DNA of 64,000 nt from CAZWCE01 sp964632505 (GCA_964632505.1 CAZWCE010000015.1:31589-95588); one strand, 5' to 3'. Shown: positions 53,442 to 63,211, counted from the stretch's first letter. Program-made: numbers and translations. The notes: a model not told the origin generated them from the letters alone.

Positions 53442-55796
53442 ATGAACGACCTATCGCTCATTCAGGAATTTGTTCAGGAAGCTCGAGAGTACATCGAAGA
53501 GGTGGAACCGACTCTCATCGAACTCTATCAAGGCAGCGATGAACTCGGAGAAGTGGATCCGGAGCTGATCAACTCCGTTTTCCGACTCTTCCATTCGATG
53601 AAAGGGAGTGCCGGTTTTCTGGCCCTGAACACGGTGACCTCGGTCACCCACGAGGCGGAGACTCTGCTCGATATGATCCGAAAAGGGCAGTCGAGCCTTA
53701 CCGTACAAATCACCGAGACCCTCTGCGAGGCGCTCGATCTGTTTCGGGAGATGCTCGAGACAATCGAAGAGACCGGCGAAGACAACGGTTTCGAGACCCA
53801 GGCGGAGAAAGTGGTCCGGAAGCTGGTATCCTTCAGTCAAGCCGACACCCCCACGGAGGAGCCGGCCGCGGAAGCCCCCTCGGAGAGTGCCACCGAAGAC
53901 CAAGAAAAGGAGATGGCCGCGCTGACCCTCTCGCCGGAGATGCGAACCGGATTCGTCCAGGAAGCCACCGATCAGATCGACGGTTCGGAACAGGCCATGC
54001 TTCAAGTGCTCGAAGGCGGCGAGGTCGCCGAGCAGCTCCATGAAGCGTTCCGTTGCATCCACAGCTTCAAGGGAAATTGTGGATTCATGGGATTCGCCGA
54101 TCTGGAGATGCTCAGTCACAGCATGGAAACTGTCCTCGATGCCATGCGGAACGACGAGGCCCAACCGAACGAAGAGAATATCGGGCGTCTTCTGGAATTG
54201 GTCGATGTGCTCCGCGACGCGGTCGGCATGATCGAACACGGCAACCCCGGCGACATTTCCGATTGTGCCGAATACATCCGCACGCTTTCTTCCATCATGG
54301 ATCTCTCATTGCCGGCGAGAACGGCGGACTCCGGAACCGAGAAAAAAGGCTCCTCCGAGGCCACCGCGCCGCAGGAAGCCAAAGCAAGCGGCCCCGGGAC
54401 GGGTTCGGGAGGCCCCTCCTCGAAAAAAGACCCATCCGCCGCGGCCAAAAAGTCGGTCAAACAAGATATCCGTGTCGATTTGAAGAAGCTCGATTCCCTG
54501 ATCAATCTCGTCGGTGAGCTGGTCATCGCCGAATCGATGGTCACCCGATGCCCCGCCGTTTCTCACGTGGAAGATGAATACTACAACCGGGCCAAACACC
54601 AGCTCCGCCGCATTTGCGACGATCTGAAAGACGTCGCCATGTCGGTCCGCATGGTGCCTCTTTCAGCCACCTTCCGGAAAATGATTCGGCTGGTGCACGA
54701 TCTGGCGACGAAATCGGGCAAGAAGATCAAGCTGAATCTCGAAGGCGAGGAGACGGAAGTCGACAAGACGGTGATCGAACAGATCGCCGATCCGCTGGTG
54801 CACATCGTCCGCAACAGTTGCGATCACGGCGTCGAAACACCGGAGAAACGCGTCGCGGCAGGCAAGGACGAGACGGGAACGGTCACACTGGAAGGTCGCC
54901 ACGAGGGCGGTGAAGTCTGGATTCTCATCAAGGACGACGGCAACGGCCTCAGCCGCGAAAGGATTCTGGCCAAGGCGAAGGAGCGGGGGTTGATCGAGGA
55001 AGACCCGACCGACTGGTCCGATGAACGGGTGTTCAAGATGATCTTCGAACCGGGTTTCTCCACCGCCGAACAAGTCACCGACATCTCCGGTCGCGGTGTC
55101 GGCATGGACGTGGTGAGGCGAAATATCGAGAAGCTCAACGGCCGCATCGACATCTCCAGTAAAGAAGGCGAAGGCTCGACATTCATTCTCCGAATTCCGC
55201 TCACGTTGGCGATCATCGACGGCATGCTCGTTCGCGTGGGCAATGCCCGGTACATGATTCCCACGCTGTCCATCCGCGAGAGTCTGGTCCCGGAGAAAAA
55301 GCAGATCACGATCACTCCCGACGGGCGGGAAGTGCTCCGACTCCGCGAGGAGATGCTGCAAGTCTATCGTCTGTACGACCTGTTCGATCAGAAGCCCGAT
55401 TCCGAAGTCCTCCAGGACGGCATCCTGATTGTCGCCGAGGACAGCGGTCGCTCGTTCGCCTTGTTCGTCGATGAGATCATCGGCCAGCAGCAAACGGTCA
55501 TCAAGGGCATGTCCGACTACATCGGCCGCGCTCGGGGATTCTCCGGGTGCACCATTCTGGGCGACGGTTCGGTGAGTTTGATTCTGGATATCGGTTCGCT
55601 GCCGGAAATGAAAGGGCAATACGTGGCGAGCCACGCAACGCCCGATGCGGGCGCCGGACAACCAAACGCCCAAGACGCATCGCAAATCATCTCGCTCGAT
55701 GACTTCCCGACCGATGACGCTTCCGCTTCCGAGGAAACGGGGTCGCCATCTTCGGAATCCAGAGAGCAAAACAAAGAACTGGCTGGAACGTTCTAA
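53442..55796 (+). CDS. cheA: Chemotaxis histidine kinase CheA with two HPt domains
   Basis: A 784-residue kinase that phosphorylates the response regulators on receptor signalling. Domains: HPt 1 with FHSMKGSAGF (phospho-His51), HPt 2 with IHSFKGNCGF (His207), an Ala/Pro/Lys-rich linker (300-345), dimerisation helices (DIRVDLKKLDSLINLVGELV), and HATPase (IVRNSCDHGVETPEKR; IKDDGNGLSRERIL; GRGVGMDVVRRNI). The C-terminal CheW-like SH3 domain is at about 620-740. The last 45 residues are polar. It heads the che block; a GGAG lies 10 bases upstream of ATG. No P2 domain is recognisable. Confidence 0.95.
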   Translation: MNDLSLIQEFVQEAREYIEEVEPTLIELYQGSDELGEVDPELINSVFRLFHSMKGSAGFLALNTVTSVTHEAETLLDMIRKGQSSLTVQITETLCEALDLFREMLETIEETGEDNGFETQAEKVVRKLVSFSQADTPTEEPAAEAPSESATEDQEKEMAALTLSPEMRTGFVQEATDQIDGSEQAMLQVLEGGEVAEQLHEAFRCIHSFKGNCGFMGFADLEMLSHSMETVLDAMRNDEAQPNEENIGRLLELVDVLRDAVGMIEHGNPGDISDCAEYIRTLSSIMDLSLPARTADSGTEKKGSSEATAPQEAKASGPGTGSGGPSSKKDPSAAAKKSVKQDIRVDLKKLDSLINLVGELVIAESMVTRCPAVSHVEDEYYNRAKHQLRRICDDLKDVAMSVRMVPLSATFRKMIRLVHDLATKSGKKIKLNLEGEETEVDKTVIEQIADPLVHIVRNSCDHGVETPEKRVAAGKDETGTVTLEGRHEGGEVWILIKDDGNGLSRERILAKAKERGLIEEDPTDWSDERVFKMIFEPGFSTAEQVTDISGRGVGMDVVRRNIEKLNGRIDISSKEGEGSTFILRIPLTLAIIDGMLVRVGNARYMIPTLSIRESLVPEKKQITITPDGREVLRLREEMLQVYRLYDLFDQKPDSEVLQDGILIVAEDSGRSFALFVDEIIGQQQTVIKGMSDYIGRARGFSGCTILGDGSVSLILDIGSLPEMKGQYVASHATPDAGAGQPNAQDASQIISLDDFPTDDASASEETGSPSSESREQNKELAGTF

Positions 55797-55865
55797 ACGG
55801 TCATCCCTTTTCGCCAACCGAGAGGGTCGAGCAAGAAACATATTCAAGGATAAAGGACTCTTGCG

Positions 55866-56750
55866 ATGAGTTCATCGACGGAACATTCCCGATCCCAGGG
55901 AAAAATGTCTCCGAACGCGGAGATGATGAAGATCACCAACCGCGAGTTCGAGGCACTGCGGGACCTGGTCTACGATCGCTTCGGCATCAATTTGACCGAC
56001 CGCAAGAAGAGCATGGTGGTGGGGCGATTGCAGAAAATGCTTCGCGAAAAAGGGTTCAAAACCTTCAACGACTATTACACCTACCTGGTTTCGGACAAAA
56101 CCGACAAGGCCCTGAGTGAACTGGCCAACCGCATTACGACGAACCACACGTTTTTCTACCGTGAAGCGGACCATTTCAAGTATTTCACCGAGGTGGTGTT
56201 GCCGGAAATGGTGGCGAAGCATCAAGCCCGACACAGCCGCGACCTGCGTATCTGGTGCGCGGCGGCCTCGAGCGGAGAAGAACCCTATACGATTCTGATC
56301 ACGATGCTCGAATACTTCGGGCATCGTTACTCGGAATGGGACGCCGGTTTGCTGGCGACCGACATTTCGGAGAAGGCCCTGCAACAAGCGCGTCGCGCGG
56401 TCTATGACCCGGCCCGATTGCAAAACGTCCCCAAGGCGATCCTGCACCGCTATTTTCAGTCGGGAACGGGAGGTCACTGGGCGATTTCCGAAAAGGTGAA
56501 AAGGGAGATCGTCATCCGGAACTTCAACTTGATGCAACCCAATTTTCCGTTCCAAAAGCCGTTCGACTGCATCTGGTGCCGCAACGTGATGATCTATTTC
56601 GACCAACCGACCCGGGACCAGTTGGTACAACGTCTGTACAACGTGACGGCACCGGGGGGATATTTGTTCGTGGGGCATTCGGAATCGCTCGGCCGAGGCA
56701 AGAGTTCCTGGAAATACATCCGCCCGGCGGTTTACCAAAAAGTATCGTGA
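55866..56750 (+). CDS. cheR: Chemotaxis receptor methyltransferase CheR
   Basis: A 294-residue SAM-dependent enzyme that methylates receptor glutamates. The N-terminal helical domain (ITNREFEALRDLVYDRFGIN, LTDRKKSMVVGRLQKML) precedes the catalytic domain with NRITTNHTFFYREADHFKYF, LRIWCAAASSGEEPYTILIT (SAM loop), LLATDISEKALQQARRAVYD and FDCIWCRNVMIYFDQPTRDQ. The full family length is present and no TPR extension is seen. It lies 69 bases after cheA and 18 before cheB. Confidence 0.95.
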   Translation: MSSSTEHSRSQGKMSPNAEMMKITNREFEALRDLVYDRFGINLTDRKKSMVVGRLQKMLREKGFKTFNDYYTYLVSDKTDKALSELANRITTNHTFFYREADHFKYFTEVVLPEMVAKHQARHSRDLRIWCAAASSGEEPYTILITMLEYFGHRYSEWDAGLLATDISEKALQQARRAVYDPARLQNVPKAILHRYFQSGTGGHWAISEKVKREIVIRNFNLMQPNFPFQKPFDCIWCRNVMIYFDQPTRDQLVQRLYNVTAPGGYLFVGHSESLGRGKSSWKYIRPAVYQKVS

Positions 56751-56768
56751 AAGAGAGTAGCACGAGCG

Positions 56769-57812
56769 ATGCGCGGCAAGATAAGAGTAGTGGTTATCGA
56801 CGATTCCTCGCTGGTTCGCCAGATCCTTTCCGAGGGGTTGGAGATGGACCCGAACATCGAAGTGGTGGCGACGGCCTCGGATCCTTACCAAGCCCGGGAT
56901 GCGATCGTCAAACACACGCCCGATGTCTTGACGCTCGACGTGGAAATGCCGCGGATGGACGGCGTGGAGTTTTTGAAAAAACTCATGCCGCAATACCCGC
57001 TGCCGGTGGTGATGGTCAGCAGTCTGACCGAGCGGGGAAAGAAGATCACCCTCGACGCGATGTCGTCCGGCGCGATCGATTTCGTGACCAAGCCCCGGGC
57101 GAACGTGACGGCCGGTTTGCAGGAGATGATGAACGAACTGAGGACGAAGGTGAAGATCGCTTCGACGGCGAATGTATCCCACTGGAAGCTGAAACGTCGA
57201 GAACCGGTCCGACGCCCGATCCCCTCGGAGGCTTTGGCGGAATCGACCGACAAGGTGATCGCCATCGGGGCCTCGACCGGGGGGACCGAAGCGCTCAAGG
57301 ACGTGCTGTGCCGCTTCCCGGGGAGCGCTCCGGGAGTGGTCGTCGTCCAGCATATGCCGAGCGGTTTCACGAAGATGTTCGCCGATCGGCTCAATTCCCT
57401 GTGCCAGATGTCGGCGAAGGAGGCGGAGAACAACGACCGGATCATGCCGGGAAGGATTCTGGTCGCGCCGGGAGGCAAGCAATTGGAAGTCTACCGGAGC
57501 GGAGGCCGGTATCATGTGCGGGTTCACCCCGGCCCGTTGGTTTGCGGACATTGTCCGTCGGTGGAAGTGATGATGCAATCGGTCGCCAAGCATGTGGGGC
57601 CGAACGCCGTCGGAGTGATGCTCACCGGCATGGGGGCCGACGGCGCCAACGGGATGAAGGCGATGCGAGATGCAGGAGCACGTTGCATCGCCCAGGATGA
57701 AGCGAGTTGCGTGGTTTTTGGAATGCCGAAAGAAGCTTACGAGCGAGGGGGCGCCGAGCGTCTCGTTGCGCTCGGCAATATTTCAGCAACCGTACTTAAC
57801 TTTTTGAAGTGA
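56769..57812 (+). CDS. cheB: Chemotaxis response regulator protein-glutamate methylesterase CheB
   Basis: A 347-residue two-domain protein. The receiver domain (1-125) has VVVIDDSSLVRQIL, phospho-Asp57 in LDVEMPRMDG and the Lys of FVTKPRA. The C-terminal methylesterase domain has the nucleophile Ser169 in IGASTGGTEAL, His in VVQHMPSGFT and Asp in LTGMGADGANGMKAM, a complete catalytic triad. It removes methyl groups from or deamidates receptors when phosphorylated by CheA. It lies 20 bases before cheD. Confidence 0.96.
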   Translation: MRGKIRVVVIDDSSLVRQILSEGLEMDPNIEVVATASDPYQARDAIVKHTPDVLTLDVEMPRMDGVEFLKKLMPQYPLPVVMVSSLTERGKKITLDAMSSGAIDFVTKPRANVTAGLQEMMNELRTKVKIASTANVSHWKLKRREPVRRPIPSEALAESTDKVIAIGASTGGTEALKDVLCRFPGSAPGVVVVQHMPSGFTKMFADRLNSLCQMSAKEAENNDRIMPGRILVAPGGKQLEVYRSGGRYHVRVHPGPLVCGHCPSVEVMMQSVAKHVGPNAVGVMLTGMGADGANGMKAMRDAGARCIAQDEASCVVFGMPKEAYERGGAERLVALGNISATVLNFLK

Positions 57813-57832
57813 GTGGATAACGGAGTTTTTCA

Positions 57833-58339
57833 ATGCTAACACAATCACCGACGAAAATGATGCTGGGCGTCGGAGAATACGGTGCGACGGCCGAACCGGG
57901 CGGGCTGATCAAAACGATGGCCCTGGGTTCGTGCATCGCCCTGATGATTCTGGATCGCAATACCCGGTGCGTGGGGATGGATCACATCGCACTTCCGGAA
58001 TCGACCGTTTCTCCCGACCGAGCGAAACAACGTCCGGGATACTTCGCCGACACGGGTGTCCCCGCTTTGATGGAAGCGATGCGGAAGGCGGCGGGATCGA
58101 TCTCGCGTCCTTCCGGATTGATCGTCAAACTGGCGGGAGGGGCCAACGTCGCCGATCCGAACAACACGTTCAACATAGGAAAACGGAACGTCCTGGCCAC
58201 GAAAAAGATCTTGTGGCAATATGGACTCGGTCCGGTCGCCGAAGATGTCGGAGGCTTTCACAGTCGCACCGTCACGCTTCACCGGGACTCTGGTCGTATC
58301 GTGATTTCCTGTCCGGGCCGGCCGGATTGGGAAATCTAG
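57833..58339 (+). CDS. cheD: Chemoreceptor glutamine deamidase CheD
   Basis: A 168-residue CheD. The catalytic Cys34 is in MALGSCIALMILD, with His51 in GMDHIALPES and the conserved KLAGGANVADPNNTFNIGKR and EDVGGFHSRTVTLHRDSG. It deamidates receptor glutamines and in other species also partners CheC-type phosphatases. A CheX-like protein is encoded two genes downstream, but a direct partnership is only inferred. Spaced 20 bases after cheB. Confidence 0.94.
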   Translation: MLTQSPTKMMLGVGEYGATAEPGGLIKTMALGSCIALMILDRNTRCVGMDHIALPESTVSPDRAKQRPGYFADTGVPALMEAMRKAAGSISRPSGLIVKLAGGANVADPNNTFNIGKRNVLATKKILWQYGLGPVAEDVGGFHSRTVTLHRDSGRIVISCPGRPDWEI

Positions 58340-58408
58340 TTCATCCATCAACCGAAAACAGAAACCCATCTGCTATAGCACCAGAAGTATCCAGGAGGCT
58401 AGGAAAAG

Positions 58409-58795
58409 ATGAAAAACATCGTGATCGCCGACGATTCGGCGCTGGCGAGAATGTTCATAAAAAGGTGTCTGGAAATTGCCGGACTCAGCGATGCAACGTT
58501 CCATGAAGCGTCGGACGGAAAAGAAGCATTGGAAAAAATGAAGGAAGTCATGGCCGATCTGCTCGTGACCGACCTGACCATGCCGAACATGAACGGGATC
58601 GAGCTGTTGCGACACTTGTCGGCCAGCCCGCGTCTGAGCGGGACTCCCGTGATGGTCGTCACCAGTGCCGGAAACGAAGAGCAGCGGAAGGAATTGACCG
58701 AACTGGGGGCTTCGCGCATTCTGTCGAAACCGATCAGTCCACCGGTCATCGTGGAAGCGATCAACAATATCCTGCCCTGCACCTCGGAAATGTAA
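58409..58795 (+). CDS. cheY: CheY-like single-domain response regulator
   Basis: A 128-residue receiver domain with acidic pair Asp8-Asp9 (IVIADDSALARMFIKR), phospho-acceptor Asp55 (LLVTDLTMPNMNGIEL), Thr/Ser in VMVVTSAGNEE and Lys in ILSKPIS. No output domain. In this setting it should receive phosphate from CheA and be dephosphorylated by the CheX-like protein encoded next. Confidence 0.92.
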   Translation: MKNIVIADDSALARMFIKRCLEIAGLSDATFHEASDGKEALEKMKEVMADLLVTDLTMPNMNGIELLRHLSASPRLSGTPVMVVTSAGNEEQRKELTELGASRILSKPISPPVIVEAINNILPCTSEM

Positions 58796-58976
58796 GATCT
58801 TCAGCCAATCGCCGGACGCAAAAGACCGCCCAGGTTCCAGCAAAGCGCATCGCGCGCCACGGGCCTTCGGTCCACGCCGATGCCGACGGCTGAAACCCGC
58901 TTGATTTCCGAATCCATCACGGAATAAAAAAACACGAAGCGTGTACCCCTTAATCTTCCCTTAAGAGAGGATTCCG

Positions 58977-59699
58977 ATGTTAGAACAAAAGTTTGGCAAC
59001 CTATTGTTCGATGCGTTGCGAGAAACGCTCGAAACCATGGCTTTCGCCGAAGTCGTCCCTTGCAGCGGGCATGCCGCCGCCCCGCCTGAAGCCGCGGGCA
59101 TTTCCGAGACGAACAACCAGGATGGCGGGTGGAAATCTCCCGCCGCTCCCACCTCGGCGGATTCCTCGGGAGATTCTTGGGGAGCCCCTGCGCCTCAGCC
59201 GAGCGCCGGCGACTCATGGGGAGCTTCGCCCGGCGCCGCCCCGGCCGGCGATAGTTGGGGGGAACCGGCCGGAGGTCCCCCTCCCGAACTGGCAGCCCAG
59301 GGGGCAACTCCTTCCACCGAGGAGGTGGATTTCGACAGCTTGATCGAAAGCGGTGAACTCTGCTGGGCTCGCCTGAAAGTCAACTCCCCGGACATCGATT
59401 CGATCTGGTTCATCGCTTCCTCGCAATTGGCGATGGAACTGGCGCGAACGATGTACGCCGGTGAGGAATTGACGACCGAAAGTCCCGTCCTCCGTGATAT
59501 GATCGCCGAATTGACCAACGTCCTCGGCGGCCGGATGATGCTCCTGCTGGAAGATATCCTCGGAAAATTCACCCTCCAGGTTCCCGAAACCGGCACCGGA
59601 ATGCCCGAGTTGCCCGACAGCACCGAATCGGTCGTTTGCAAGGTGCTGGTCGACGGATCCTATCCGGTCCTGGCGAGCATGAGTTTCCCGCAGGAATGA
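58977..59699 (+). CDS. CheX-like chemotaxis phosphatase with GDSWG-repeat insert
   Basis: A 240-residue protein. Residues 1-30 (KFGNLLFDALRETLETMAFA) match the first helix of CheX/CheC-type proteins. Residues about 40-110 are a low-complexity insert rich in Pro, Ala, Gly and Ser with three GDSWG units. From about 118 the fold resumes: ELCWARLKVNSPDIDSIWFI, then MIAELTNVLGGRMMLLLE with the E-x2-N phosphatase motif (Glu178, Asn181). It is predicted to dephosphorylate CheY. It lies 181 bases after cheY and is preceded by AAGAGAGG. The insert is unusual, since known CheX proteins are compact at about 155 residues. Confidence 0.78.
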   Translation: MLEQKFGNLLFDALRETLETMAFAEVVPCSGHAAAPPEAAGISETNNQDGGWKSPAAPTSADSSGDSWGAPAPQPSAGDSWGASPGAAPAGDSWGEPAGGPPPELAAQGATPSTEEVDFDSLIESGELCWARLKVNSPDIDSIWFIASSQLAMELARTMYAGEELTTESPVLRDMIAELTNVLGGRMMLLLEDILGKFTLQVPETGTGMPELPDSTESVVCKVLVDGSYPVLASMSFPQE

Positions 59700-59940
59700 T
59701 CCCCCGCCGTTTTCGAACACGGATCCACGACTGCGGAAGGAATCTCCCCATCCGCAGGACGCTCCTCCCCCACTCCCTGGGTGTCGCATCGCGATGCTCA
59801 GGTTTTTTTCTGTCCGCATGGAGGAAGCTTCCTTTTTCGCCGAGGCGGAACTGGCGATTTTCCGCGTTCGTTGTTACAATGGAAATAGTAGAAGTGATTC
59901 ATGGAACGGAGTCGCAGAATAACCTTAGGGAGGTCATTCC

Positions 59941-60984
59941 ATGAGAATTCAGCCCACCCAAACTCCACGCCGTCGTTTGGTCGGCCTCGTCGCGCCCGCC
60001 ACCCACAAACCGGCGATCGTCGATCGCCAGAGGGCGGTTCCCCTATTCCTCGCCTTGGCGCTTGCTTTCTCTTGCTGTCTTTCGGCCCAAGAGATCAAGA
60101 AAGCGGACGATGCGCCGGAGGCGACCTCCTCGTCCGCCGAAGAAACAGAAAAAGAAGACGGGGTTCGCCACCTCCAGGGCGAAGCGTTCATTACGGCCGA
60201 CGGCGTTCAGATGTCGATGAATTATTACCCCGGCAAACGTGGGAAAGAGACCATTCCGGTCGTATTGCTCCACGATCTTTACGGCTCGAAAGAACAGCTT
60301 GATGATATGGCCCGAAATCTCAATGCCAAGGGAATGGCGGTCCTGGTCCCCGATCTCCGAGGGCACGGCAAAAGCACCAAGCAGTGGATTCGCCAGCGAC
60401 GAGGTGGCCCGCGGGGCACACTCAAGCAAATCGATCTCGATGCGGAGAATTTCGAGGCGGACGATTTTGCCGATATGGCCCGTTACGATGTCCGTCTGAT
60501 GAAAAAGTTCCTTCTCTACGAAAACAACAGTGAACGTTTGAACATAAAGAAGCTCACGCTGATCGGGGCGGGAATGGGCGCCTCGGTCGCTGCGATCTGG
60601 GGAAAAACCGACTGGACCCAGCGAGGAAAGGCGGCGAGGAATGTCCAAGTGGTGGTGATGATTTCTCCCCACTATTCTCAGATCGCCAACACGATCACCG
60701 CGAACCCCTTCGAGGAAGACATCGACACGATGATCCTGGTCGGCAAACTTGACCCGGAAAGTTACAAAAGTGCGATGAAGATTCGTAGCGAGATGCTCGA
60801 TTCCCAAAGCGATTCGAATCGAGGGTTCGACTCTCCCGTCCCTCTGGGGGCCTACAATACCGAACGTCAGGGAATCGCCCTTCTGGGGGTCACCGAGCTG
60901 GAAATCCCCGAAGTGATCCTCAAATTCGTCGTCAGTCGCCTTGCCGAGAAATCGGAACGGGACACCCGATGGCGAGAGATCTGA
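59941..60984 (+). CDS. Exported alpha/beta-hydrolase-fold protein lacking the nucleophile Ser
   Basis: A 347-residue protein with a long basic N-terminus and signal segment (VPLFLALALAFSCCLSAQE), then an alpha/beta hydrolase fold: VVLLHDLYGSKEQLDDMARN (oxyanion-loop region), GMAVLVPDLRGHGKST, and the nucleophile elbow LTLIGAGMGASVAAIWG. The elbow should read G-x-S-x-G, but the Ser position is Gly211 (codon GGA), so hydrolase activity by the normal mechanism is not expected. DTMILVGKLDPESYKSA may hold the acid position. It is likely a binding or structural derivative, in the periplasm. Start 59941 follows AGGGAGG. Confidence 0.8.
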   Translation: MRIQPTQTPRRRLVGLVAPATHKPAIVDRQRAVPLFLALALAFSCCLSAQEIKKADDAPEATSSSAEETEKEDGVRHLQGEAFITADGVQMSMNYYPGKRGKETIPVVLLHDLYGSKEQLDDMARNLNAKGMAVLVPDLRGHGKSTKQWIRQRRGGPRGTLKQIDLDAENFEADDFADMARYDVRLMKKFLLYENNSERLNIKKLTLIGAGMGASVAAIWGKTDWTQRGKAARNVQVVVMISPHYSQIANTITANPFEEDIDTMILVGKLDPESYKSAMKIRSEMLDSQSDSNRGFDSPVPLGAYNTERQGIALLGVTELEIPEVILKFVVSRLAEKSERDTRWREI

Positions 60985-61275
60985 TCGGTTCCATGGTGAC
61001 CGTTCCATCTTGGCGAATCGTCCTCTTAGGGCCTCTGAATCGCATGGGGCTTTCACCGTCGCATCAGCGCGGCGGGTCTTTTCCCTTGGCCCCTTCTTTC
61101 TTCCAGGCCACAAAAGGATATACTGAGAATGCTCTCAGAAAAGGCACCCGGCACGATGCCTCTTCCTTGCCCCATCGTCTGAGGGGCTCGGGCTCCGTGG
61201 ATGGCCGAGGCATGTTCTGCCGGAAGATCTCCTGATGAAATCGTTGAATCGTAGGTCGATGAAGAAAGGCAAAAT

Positions 61276-62553
61276 ATGAATATCTTGGTTGTCGGAAGCG
61301 GAGGACGAGAACACGCCTTGGCTTGGAAATTGGGACAAAGCCCACAAGCAGAGCGGGTCTTCGTCGCTCCCGGCAACGCCGGAACCGCCCGGGACGCCGA
61401 AAACATTCCGATCGCTCAGAACGACTTCCCCGCGTTGATCGATTTCGCCAAGAAGAACAACGTCGGTCTGACGGTGATCGGTCCGGAGGCCCCGCTGGTC
61501 GATGGAATCGTCGACGCCTTCCAAGCGGAAGGGCTGCCGGTCTTCGGCCCCCCCGCTAACGCGGCCCAACTGGAAGGAAGCAAGATCTTCTGCAAGGAGA
61601 TTCTCAAAAAAGGCGACGTCCCGACGGGCAATTCGAGGGTTTTTTACAACGCCGAGGAGGCGATCGAGTATCTAGAGGCCGATCGCGACATGCCGGTGGT
61701 CGTCAAGGCCGACGGGCTGGCCGCCGGCAAGGGGGTGATCGTCTGCGATCACCGCGAACAAGCGATCGAGGCGATCGACCGTATCGCCCGGCAAAAGGAA
61801 TTCGGCAACGCGGGCGACCGTTTCCTACTCGAGGAGCGACTCCATGGCCAAGAAGCCAGCGTGCTGGCCATCACCGATGGCCACGCCCTGGTCACGCTTC
61901 AACCGGCCCAGGATCACAAGCCCGCTTTCGACGGCGATCAAGGCCCCAACACGGGCGGCATGGGCGCGTACTGTCCCGCTCCGCTGGTCGACGATGAGAC
62001 GTTGCACCGGATCGAGCGGGACGTGCTGGTTCCCACCGTCCATGCCATGAATCGCAAAAAATGCCCATTTCAAGGCGTGCTTTACGCCGGCCTCATGATG
62101 ACGCGACAGGGCCCGAAAGTTCTCGAATACAACGTACGATTCGGCGATCCCGAATGCCAGCCTTTGCTGATGCGTCTTCAATCCGATCTTCTCGAAATCC
62201 TGCTTGCGGCCACCGAAGGGCGATTGGAAAAAGTCGGGCCTCTGAAATGGGATCCCCGCACGGCGGTTTGCGTCGTCATGGCGAGCAAGGGCTATCCCGG
62301 AAGTTACGAAAAGGGGTTTCCCATCCGGGGGCTGGAAGATGCCGATAGCGATCAGGTCAAAGTCTTCCACGCCGGGACGCGTGAAGAGGAAGGGCAAATC
62401 GTCAACTCCGGAGGTCGCGTGCTCGGCGTCACGGCCCTCGGCGACACCATCAGCCAGGCGAAACGAAACGCCTACCAAGCAGTTAAGAACATCCGCTGGG
62501 AGGGAGCCTGGTGTCGCAAGGACATCTCCGACAAGGCGATCGCCGATAGCTGA
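61276..62553 (+). CDS. purD: Phosphoribosylamine-glycine ligase
   Basis: A 425-residue ATP-grasp enzyme of purine synthesis that joins 5-phosphoribosylamine and glycine. Seen: ILVVGSGGREHALAWKLGQS at the N-terminus, TVIGPEAPLVDGIVDAFQ, VVVKADGLAAGKGVIVCD (ATP-grasp loop), HKPAFDGDQGPNTGGMGAYC and LEYNVRFGDPECQPLLMRL. Typical length. It is preceded by GAAAGGC and stands alone, with no other pur gene in the window. Confidence 0.96.
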   Translation: MNILVVGSGGREHALAWKLGQSPQAERVFVAPGNAGTARDAENIPIAQNDFPALIDFAKKNNVGLTVIGPEAPLVDGIVDAFQAEGLPVFGPPANAAQLEGSKIFCKEILKKGDVPTGNSRVFYNAEEAIEYLEADRDMPVVVKADGLAAGKGVIVCDHREQAIEAIDRIARQKEFGNAGDRFLLEERLHGQEASVLAITDGHALVTLQPAQDHKPAFDGDQGPNTGGMGAYCPAPLVDDETLHRIERDVLVPTVHAMNRKKCPFQGVLYAGLMMTRQGPKVLEYNVRFGDPECQPLLMRLQSDLLEILLAATEGRLEKVGPLKWDPRTAVCVVMASKGYPGSYEKGFPIRGLEDADSDQVKVFHAGTREEEGQIVNSGGRVLGVTALGDTISQAKRNAYQAVKNIRWEGAWCRKDISDKAIADS

Positions 62554-63211
62554 GCACCCTACGACTGAGCAATCGTAAAACTTTGGCCCTTTCGTGTCTG
62601 ATTCCTCTTCCTGCTTTTCGCTTTGAGGTCGCATCTCGGTAAAGTCGGGACCGAGCCGCCGGCTTGAAGAAAAGTCGCTTCGAATATGTGGCGATTCTTC
62701 AACGATGCCGGAATGCCCTTGATGAAGAAAATCCACAACCGGTCACCATTTCTCCGCCGTAGGAATGCCCTCCCCTATTCTCTTGGAAGCCTCTATTTTT
62801 TTATTTTCTCCTGTGAATATAGGGCGAAACTCGTTCTTTTTCGCCTTTTCTCGCTTCCAACCCTCCCTTTTGGCCGGAATATTTGTTATATTTATCCTTC
62901 CCTGCATCAAAGGAATTCTTTGTAAGGATAGGTTCCCACCCCGCGGTTTTTTCTTTCCGCCGGAACGGTTTTTTGGCCTCGTGTTTGCATGGTATCGGCT
63001 CTCTGAATAGGGAACTTCTCGTCCCCTTGCCGGCCTGATGCACTCGCGGGCCGTTCATGTGACAAGAAGATTCACTTCCCCACCACCATGCTGCTGTTGG
63101 AAAGCCTGCGGCGACTTGTTTGTCGCAAGGACGATATTGGAAAAAAGAAAGGACGCTCTTTTTCAATGGACAGCCCAGAGATGAATGAGCATTAGAAAAG
63201 GAGCTTGCTAA
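62554..63211. other. Intergenic region between purD and the thioredoxin-like gene
   Basis: A 658-base stretch with no supportable gene, terminator or promoter pair. The middle part (62790-62930) is pyrimidine-rich and A/T-rich. Confidence 0.35.

Noticed and set aside
55872..57593. Minus-strand ORF (573 codons) opposite cheR and cheB
   Set aside because: It spans two well-defined plus-strand genes and has a His/Arg-rich translation with no motif.
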